Assembly (NCBI GenBank): GCA_034409055.1
Contig: DAOUMU010000330.1
Location: 1-6,191 of the forward strand
Direction of reading: 5' to 3'
Length of the DNA: 6,191 bases
From: DAOUMU01 sp034409055
Lineage (GTDB): Bacteria; Chloroflexota; Anaerolineae; 4572-78; J111
The notes beneath the pieces were generated by a model. The model saw only the letters and a program-made list of their open reading frames with translations. It was not told the origin of the DNA and ran no database searches. This document shows positions 1-3,707 of this stretch, piece after piece (the stretch's first letter is position 1; the number at the start of each line of letters is the position of its first letter). Position numbers and translations under genes: made by a program.

Positions 1-130
1 AGATAGCGTTGATGATTTCGCGCATATTGACTTCTCGGTGGCGTCCACCGTGTTTTTCTGGTGGAATAAGCGGTTCTAGAATGAGCCATTCGATATCATT
101 CACATCACTTGGATAGGCTTTGCGTTCAAT
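1..130 (-). CDS. IS4/IS5-family transposase, N-terminal fragment (runs off left edge)
   Basis: The minus strand encodes 43 residues beginning (I/M)ERKAYPSDVNDIEW, then LILEPLIPPEKHGGRH and REVNMREIINAI. This is the conserved N-terminal domain of IS4/5-type transposases (DUF4096-like: YPSDLTDxxWxxLEPLLPPxxxGGRPRxVxxREVxNAI), which precedes the DDE catalytic core; the core itself lies outside the window. No ATG is available: the frame is closed by TAA four codons upstream of AAAGAG, and the residue at the family's usual initiator methionine is an ATT at 130-128. A purine-rich AAAGAGAAAGGAA lies just before it, so ATT (a rare but known bacterial start) or a mutated ATG are both possible. A GTG at codon 10 is an alternative but would remove conserved residues. 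Whether the gene is intact further left cannot be seen. Confidence 0.72.
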   Translation of the reverse strand, partial: MERKAYPSDVNDIEWLILEPLIPPEKHGGRHREVNMREIINAI

Positions 131-224
131 CGGGTTTCCTTTCTCTTTCTTGGTTTAACCCGATAGTTTATCTACGTTTCCTTATAGCTTGATTAATATT
201 TTACATAACTTTTAAAACACCCTC
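1..224 (-). mobile_element. IS5-family insertion sequence, transposase-proximal end (partial)
   Basis: This is the terminal part of an insertion sequence whose transposase reads leftward off the window. The outer boundary is inferred. Reading the minus strand inward from position 224 gives GAGGGTGTTTTAAAAG, which resembles the GAG-starting terminal inverted repeats of several IS5 subgroups. It is flanked by TTA/TTAG at 225-228, a plausible short target duplication of the TNA/YTAR type. The leader between this end and the transposase reading frame is about 94 bp, which suits a compact IS. The other end, and hence the matching inverted repeat, is outside the window, so the boundary is not proven. 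Confidence 0.6.
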
Positions 225-232
225 TTAGGCTC

Positions 233-278
233 CGGCTGGACCACAGTCCAGCCGCCTGAGTCGCGAACTGTAGTTCGC
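233..278. repeat. Tandem pair of short perfect hairpins next to the IS end
   Basis: Two hairpins lie within 46 bp. The first is CGGCTGGAC (233-241), loop CACA, GTCCAGCCG (246-254), a 9-bp perfect stem. The second is GCGAAC (263-268), loop TGTA, GTTCGC (273-278), a 6-bp perfect stem. CGCC at 253-256 can also pair with GGCG at 281-284 around the second stem. No T-tract follows, so it is not a convincing intrinsic terminator. It looks like a REP-type intergenic palindromic repeat, which is an inference from form only. The IS end abuts it, so it may have been the insertion target. Confidence 0.55.
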
Positions 279-342
279 TTGGCGTAATAATGTTTACATA
301 AGCCGGCCCCATAAAACAGGTCACTAGCTGGCTTTAGCCTGC

Positions 343-385
343 TTTAACTTTTAGCCTGGGGGTTTAGCCCCAGGCTGTGGTTAAA
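343..385. repeat. Long stem-loop, 9-bp perfect inner stem with outer stem
   Basis: AGCCTGGGG (353-361) pairs perfectly with CCCCAGGCT (368-376) around the 6-nt loop GTTTAG. Outside it TTTAAC (343-348) pairs with GTTAAA (380-385), with four unpaired bases on the left and three on the right. The stem is strong, but the following bases (CCAATTTGG) are not a T-run, so a Rho-independent terminator is not well supported. It lies 211 bp upstream of the NACHT gene. It may be an intergenic palindromic repeat or insulate the gene from the upstream IS. The bases between it and the first hairpin pair (about 285-342) hold nothing I recognise. Confidence 0.5.
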
Positions 386-390
386 CCAAT

Positions 391-419
391 TTGGTTGTAG
401 TTTGATCATGCCATACAAT
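391..419 (+). promoter_or_regulatory. Candidate sigma-70-like promoter upstream of the NACHT gene
   Basis: TTGGTT (391-396) is separated by exactly 17 bp from TACAAT (414-419). The -10 matches the consensus at five of six positions; the -35 matches only the TTG. Transcription from here would start around 425, at the beginning of the palindromic element at 421-568, so the element would become a highly structured 5' leader of about 170 nt before the ATG at 596. This is pattern matching alone, and host promoter preferences are unknown. Confidence 0.3.
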
Positions 420-420
420 A

Positions 421-568
421 AGGCAGTTCCGAAAAAATACCTGTCCCGGTACGGGTAATTATCCCAAACTTCGTGAAATGTGATATTTTTACGTCATAAC
501 CCTCACGTTTCACGTTTCACGCATCACGCCGCCTAAAGTTTTGGGATGATTTAAACTTCGAAACTCCC
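421..568. repeat. Imperfect palindromic intergenic element, copy 1
   Basis: This ~148-bp block is repeated at 3487-3630. Shared landmarks, in order, are AGGCAGTTCCGAAAAAATA, TGTCCC, CGTGAAA, TTTTTACG.CATAACCC, TCACGTTTCACGTTT, and TTTTGGGATGATTTAAA followed by ACTCCC. The ends are inverted relative to each other (AGTTCCGAAA at 425-434 against CTTCGAAACT at 556-565, two mismatches). Internal CCCAA/TTGGG and CGTGAAA/TTTCACG blocks also pair, so the whole unit can fold into one long hairpin with a loop around 486-501. Compared with copy 2 it has an extra ~18 bp at 448-465, which includes part of a small CCCG-GTA-CGGG hairpin. It ends 27 bp before the start codon of the NACHT gene. It could be a non-autonomous (MITE-like) element or a regulatory leader. 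Confidence 0.75.
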
Positions 569-595
569 TAAGCCTCACCTTTCACGGAGTAACCG

Positions 596-3259
596 ATGGA
601 TGCCTTCTTACAAGACCAGGGTTTTACCATCATCGCCGGCGTCATTATCTTCAGCCTGACCCTCATCGTGGGAGCGCTGTTACGCCCTACCTTTGAGGCC
701 ATCGGGCAAAAGCTGCTGTCTGGTCTGCGCGGCCTGACCTCGGACTTCCAAAACCGCTACCGCACCCACCTGCTGGATGAGTACCGCGTTATGAACATTC
801 GTGGCCGCAAGACCAGGTCACCGGTCAGCCTGGAGTTAGAGCGCGTCTACGTCTCCCTGCACACCCGGCTGCCGGACGCCAGCGCAGCCACGGCGGCGAC
901 CCGACGACAGCCGGAGCCTTTCACCATTGGCCAGGCCATGCAGCGCTCGCGGCGGCTGGTTATTATCGGCGGACCGGGCAGCGGCAAAACGACCCTGCTG
1001 GTCTACCTGCTGTTGACCTACGCTCGCGGCCAGGTTCGCCCTCGCCTGGACCTGGTAGAAAACCTGTTCCCCATCTTTATCCCCCTCCGCCAGTTGAAAG
1101 CCGTCCTGAAACAGAAACAAAAGGGCAGCCTGGCCGGTTATCTGACCACCTACTACAGCCAACTGGGCTTAGAACCACCGGCCCACTTCTTTGAACGAAA
1201 GCTCAAAGCCGGCCGCTGCCTGGTTCTGCTCGACGGCCTGGACGAGGTGGCCGACCAGGCCGAACGAGTCCAGGTAGCCGAGTGGGTCGATGGCCAGGTT
1301 TCTATTTACCCGGACAATCGTTTTGTGGTCACTTCCCGCCCGGCCGGCTACGATACGGCGGCCCTGGAAAATGGCTTCCTGCGGCTGGACGTGCAGGAGT
1401 TTAGCCAGGCCGATATCGAACAGTTCTGCCACAACTGGTGTCTGGCCGTCGAGCTGGCCACCCAGGGCGAGGATAACGAGGCCGTCCGTCGCCGGGCCAA
1501 GACGGCGGCGGCTGACTTGATTCAGGCTATTGCCAAAAACCGGGCCGTGCGCTTGCTGGCCGTCAATCCGCTCCTGCTGTCGATCATTGCCCTGGTCCAT
1601 CGCTACCGGGCCACCCTGCCCCGTCGCCGGGTGGAACTGTACGCCGAGTGCGTGGACGTTTTACTGGGCAAATGGGACGAGGCCAAGGGCCTGGCCGGCC
1701 GCCTGACCGAAAGCCAGAAACGGGCCGTCCTGCAGCCAATTGCTCTGTACATGCACCAGCACAACAGCCGCGAACTGGATACCCACACCCTCAAGGCCCA
1801 GTTGAAAAAACAGTTACCGGCCGTGGGGGGCCAGCCGCAGGAGGCGGAGGAGTTCTTAAGAGAGGTACGCGACCGGAGCGGGCTGCTCCTGGAACAGGGT
1901 CTGAACGCCTACACCTTTTCCCACCTGACCTTCCAGGAATACCTGGTGGCCCGCGAACTGGCCGACAACGGCCCCGAGTCGATTCTGCTGGACCAGGCCG
2001 GTCAGGAGTGGTGGCAGGAGGTGACCCTGCTCTACACCGGCCTGAAAGATGCCACCCCGGTGGTCCAGGCTCTGCTCAAGGTTGAGGATACCGAGCGCCA
2101 CGCCCCCCTTCTCCTGGCCGGCCGCTGCCTGTTGGATGCTCAAAAGATAGCCCCACCGGTTAAAACAGACACCCTGCAACGGTTAGAAAATCTGTTTGAC
2201 CATAGCGCCGGTCATCCCTTTCTGGAAGCCGGACACGTCCTGGCCGAACTGGCCGGTGAGCAGGCCATACCTCGCTTTTTGCGGGTGGTCGGGGGCGACA
2301 ACGAGGCTCGCCGTAATGCGGCTTTGTGGGCGTTAGAGCAGATGTTGAGTAGTAAAAATGAGCCCCAACGCCGGCAGTATCGGGCGCAATTGATGCAGGC
2401 TGCTTTTTCGCCAGATGCGGAACACATTATTGGGCCAGCTCTGAGGGTTCTGGCCGAACTTATTCAACAAGACAGGTCGCTATCGGTTGAGGTTACGTCT
2501 CGATTATTCAGGGTTGTGGCTGACAAACAGCCGCAGATCAGCCAGGCTATTGTTGCTTTGCTGAGTAATGGGGTGATAGCCACGACGGCGGCCGATTGGC
2601 TTGATGGCTTGTTGGCTGAAGTGCCGGGGCTGTCTGTCTATATTGCTCGCTACCCGGTGACCAATGCCCAATACCGTCGTTTTCTGGAAGATCGTGGCTA
2701 TGATAACAGGAAGTGGTGGAGCGAAGCAGGCTGGCAGTGGCGGCAGGGTAAACCAAGTTATAAATGGCAGAAGCTGGACCAACCCGATTATTGGGAAGAT
2801 GCGCAATGGAACCAACCGGCTTGCCCGGTGGTAGGGGTCACCTGGTACGAGGCCGAGGCTTACTGTCACTGGCTGACCGGCTATACCGGACGGGAGTATC
2901 GCCTGCCCACCGAAGCGGAATGGCAGCAGGCAGCCCAGGGGGAGGATGACCGCCAATATCCCTGGGGCGACGCGTGGCGAGATGGCTTGTGCAATACTGC
3001 CGAGGCTGGGATTAGACGTACCAGGCCGGTGGGACAATTTTCACCCGGTGGAGACAGTCCTATTGGCTGTGCCGATATGAGTGGTAATGTCTGGGAGTGG
3101 TGTTTGGACTGGCTTGACGAAAAAGAACAAATGTTCCGCGTGTTGCGAGGCGGGGCGTGGTACTACGGTCGAGACCTCGCTCGCTGCGCCGCCCGTAACT
3201 GGGACCTTCCGGGCAATAGTGACTACTACATCGGCTTTCGGGTCGTCTCCCCCATTTGA
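596..3259 (+). CDS. Membrane-anchored NACHT NTPase with C-terminal FGE/C-type-lectin-like domain
   Basis: Seen: a hydrophobic helix at residues ~9-29 (single N-terminal membrane anchor), then the segment that usually precedes NACHT (~50-93, ending LERVYVSLH). The NACHT NTPase has Walker A GGPGSGKTT (125-133), Walker B LVLLDGLDEV (209-218), a sensor-type FVVTSRPAGY (243-252), NPLLLSIIALVH (324-335) and the C-terminal FSHLTFQEYLVAREL (441-455). Helical, possibly HEAT-like sequence covers ~480-670. An FGE-sulfatase-type fold follows at ~680-885: YPVTNAQY, PVVGVTWYEAEAYCHWL, RLPTEAEWQQAA, YPWGD, MSGNVWEWCLDW, RVLRGGAWYYG, GFRVV. Known: NACHT proteins are STAND switch ATPases, several of them antiphage sensors. 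The two FGE catalytic cysteines appear to be absent (Y857 and A862 by alignment from memory), so the domain is more likely a binding module than an enzyme. No nuclease, TIR or protease effector is evident. The ATG is preceded by CGGAG with 6-nt spacing, and the membrane helix begins soon after it. Base composition becomes AT-richer from about 2280. Domain assignment is firm; a role in defence or signalling is inference. Confidence 0.93.
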   Translation: MDAFLQDQGFTIIAGVIIFSLTLIVGALLRPTFEAIGQKLLSGLRGLTSDFQNRYRTHLLDEYRVMNIRGRKTRSPVSLELERVYVSLHTRLPDASAATAATRRQPEPFTIGQAMQRSRRLVIIGGPGSGKTTLLVYLLLTYARGQVRPRLDLVENLFPIFIPLRQLKAVLKQKQKGSLAGYLTTYYSQLGLEPPAHFFERKLKAGRCLVLLDGLDEVADQAERVQVAEWVDGQVSIYPDNRFVVTSRPAGYDTAALENGFLRLDVQEFSQADIEQFCHNWCLAVELATQGEDNEAVRRRAKTAAADLIQAIAKNRAVRLLAVNPLLLSIIALVHRYRATLPRRRVELYAECVDVLLGKWDEAKGLAGRLTESQKRAVLQPIALYMHQHNSRELDTHTLKAQLKKQLPAVGGQPQEAEEFLREVRDRSGLLLEQGLNAYTFSHLTFQEYLVARELADNGPESILLDQAGQEWWQEVTLLYTGLKDATPVVQALLKVEDTERHAPLLLAGRCLLDAQKIAPPVKTDTLQRLENLFDHSAGHPFLEAGHVLAELAGEQAIPRFLRVVGGDNEARRNAALWALEQMLSSKNEPQRRQYRAQLMQAAFSPDAEHIIGPALRVLAELIQQDRSLSVEVTSRLFRVVADKQPQISQAIVALLSNGVIATTAADWLDGLLAEVPGLSVYIARYPVTNAQYRRFLEDRGYDNRKWWSEAGWQWRQGKPSYKWQKLDQPDYWEDAQWNQPACPVVGVTWYEAEAYCHWLTGYTGREYRLPTEAEWQQAAQGEDDRQYPWGDAWRDGLCNTAEAGIRRTRPVGQFSPGGDSPIGCADMSGNVWEWCLDWLDEKEQMFRVLRGGAWYYGRDLARCAARNWDLPGNSDYYIGFRVVSPI
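3146..3256 (+). other. Candidate DGR-type variable region at the 3' end of the NACHT-FGE gene
   Basis: The last 37 codons encode RGGAW, a stretch of diverse residues (856-863), CAAR, another diverse stretch (868-878) and IGFRVVSPI. This is the position and layout of variable repeats in DGR targets with FGE-like lectin folds, whose templates usually read as Asn-rich codons. The residues at the presumed variable sites are Y, Y, G, D, L, then N, W, D, L, G, N, S, D, Y, Y. Nearly all these codons end in C or T (TAC TAC GGT, GAC CTC, GAC CTT, GGC AAT AGT GAC TAC TAC), as expected if adenines at positions 1 and 2 of AAC/AAT codons had been substituted. TGG at 3200 is the exception. No template repeat or reverse transcriptase is in the window, and ordinary FGE-family divergence could produce a similar picture. 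Confidence 0.45.
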
Positions 3260-3261
3260 TT

Positions 3262-3297
3262 CTGGAATTCTGGGTTGCTGGAGTCCTGGAATTCTGG
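3262..3297. repeat. Short direct repeat CTGGAATTCTGG, two copies
   Basis: CTGGAATTCTGG occurs at 3262-3273 and again at 3286-3297, 24 bp apart, starting 3 bp after the stop codon of the NACHT-FGE gene. Each copy contains the palindrome GAATTC, so the two copies could pair as a weak 6-bp stem. Its function is unknown. It is the only structured sequence close to the 3' end of the possible variable region. Confidence 0.5.
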
Positions 3298-3360
3298 TAG
3301 AGGAAAACCGAGGTGGGGGTGCAAAGTCAAGGTGGCGATGAGGCATATATTCCCCGTAAT

Positions 3361-3375
3361 CCCGCGTTAAGCGGG
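3361..3375. other. Small hairpin in the intergenic region
   Basis: CCCGC (3361-3365) and GCGGG (3371-3375) form a 5-bp GC stem around the loop GTTAA, about 100 bp after the NACHT-FGE stop codon. The sequence after it, TCGCCGCAAAAAAG, carries an A-run and not a T-run on the plus strand, so it is a poor plus-strand terminator. I list it because it is the only hairpin between the upstream gene and the large palindrome. The bases around it (3298-3360 and 3376-3428) contain no gene I can support. Confidence 0.3.
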
Positions 3376-3428
3376 TCGCCGCAAAAAAGTGGGCAAAACG
3401 TGACACAGCAAAGCTGCAACCAGGAAAA

Positions 3429-3663
3429 AACCACGGAGGCAGTGCGTAGCCTCCCTGTGGGACGGAGGACACGGAGAAAAACATAAAGGCAGTTCCGAAA
3501 AAATAGTTGTCCCAACTCCGTGAAACGTGATGCGTGAAACGTGATGTTTTTACGCCATAACCCCTCACGTTTCACGTTTTACGCTTCACGTCGCCGACAG
3601 TTTTGGGATGATTTAAATTTCGGAACTCCCAAAAACCTCCGTGCCCTCCGTGCCTCCGTGGTT
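3429..3663. repeat. 235-bp nested palindrome bounded by 13-bp perfect inverted repeats
   Basis: The outer ends are AACCACGGAGGCA (3429-3441) and its exact complement TGCCTCCGTGGTT (3651-3663). Inside these, CGGAGGACACGGAG (3463-3476) pairs with CTCCGTGCCCTCCG (3637-3650) with one mismatch. Further in, AGTTCCGAAA (3491-3500) pairs with TTTCGGAACT (3618-3627), then CCCAA/TTGGG and CGTGAAA/TTTCACG blocks. The left arm carries about 21 extra bases (3442-3462) that break the outer symmetry. It contains no coding frame I can support. The form is that of a miniature inverted-repeat element or a composite of two palindromic repeat families, one nested in the other. It ends 44 bp before the start codon of the KAP gene. 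Confidence 0.7.
3487..3630. repeat. Imperfect palindromic intergenic element, copy 2
   Basis: This is the second copy of the block at 421-568, in the same orientation and again directly upstream of an NTPase-FGE gene. Its termini are better preserved than copy 1's (perfect 10-bp inverted repeat). It carries a perfect tandem duplication of CGTGAAACGTGATG (3519-3532 and 3533-3546) where copy 1 has a single degenerate unit. The duplicated left arm faces CACGTTTCACGTTTTACGC on the right arm, around a loop at about 3547-3564. Unlike copy 1, it is embedded in a larger CCACGGAGGCA-type palindrome. Confidence 0.75.
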
Positions 3664-3691
3664 AGTTTTATCGTTTGCACGTTTTATATCG

Positions 3692-3698
3692 AAAGGAG
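3692..3698 (+). promoter_or_regulatory. Ribosome binding site of the KAP-FGE gene
   Basis: AAAGGAG lies 9 nt before the ATG at 3708 and fixes that start. It is the strongest Shine-Dalgarno match in the window. It falls just outside the nested palindrome, so it stays accessible if that palindrome folds in the mRNA. Confidence 0.75.
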
Positions 3699-3707
3699 TC
3701 CTAACCA

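Noticed and set aside
353..376. Intrinsic terminator
   Set aside because: The stem is strong but no T-tract follows on either strand, and there is no complete upstream plus-strand gene to terminate.
2504..3037. Minus-strand open frame of 177 codons opposite the FGE domain
   Set aside because: It is antisense to clearly conserved FGE motifs and its translation shows no recognisable domain.
596..3259. Annotation as a sulfatase-modifying enzyme (FGE)
   Set aside because: The catalytic cysteines seem absent, the domain sits at the end of a NACHT protein, and no sulfatase gene is nearby.
3041..3568. Minus-strand open frame of 175 codons reaching into the intergenic palindrome
   Set aside because: Half is antisense to the FGE end and half translates palindromic repeat DNA; there is no plausible ribosome site or domain.
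3484..3630. CRISPR array suggested by repeated CGTGAAACGTGATG and TTTCACG units
   Set aside because: Units are adjacent or inverted, without regular unique spacers, and form the arms of a palindrome.
3661..3690. Promoter for the KAP gene (TTATAT near 3684-3689)
   Set aside because: No convincing -35 lies at proper spacing, and the transcript would start almost at the ribosome binding site.
3260..3707. Search for a DGR template repeat or reverse transcriptase next to the possible variable region
   Set aside because: No Asn-codon-rich copy of 3146-3256 and no RT motif was found here or elsewhere in the window; the DGR idea depends on sequence outside it.
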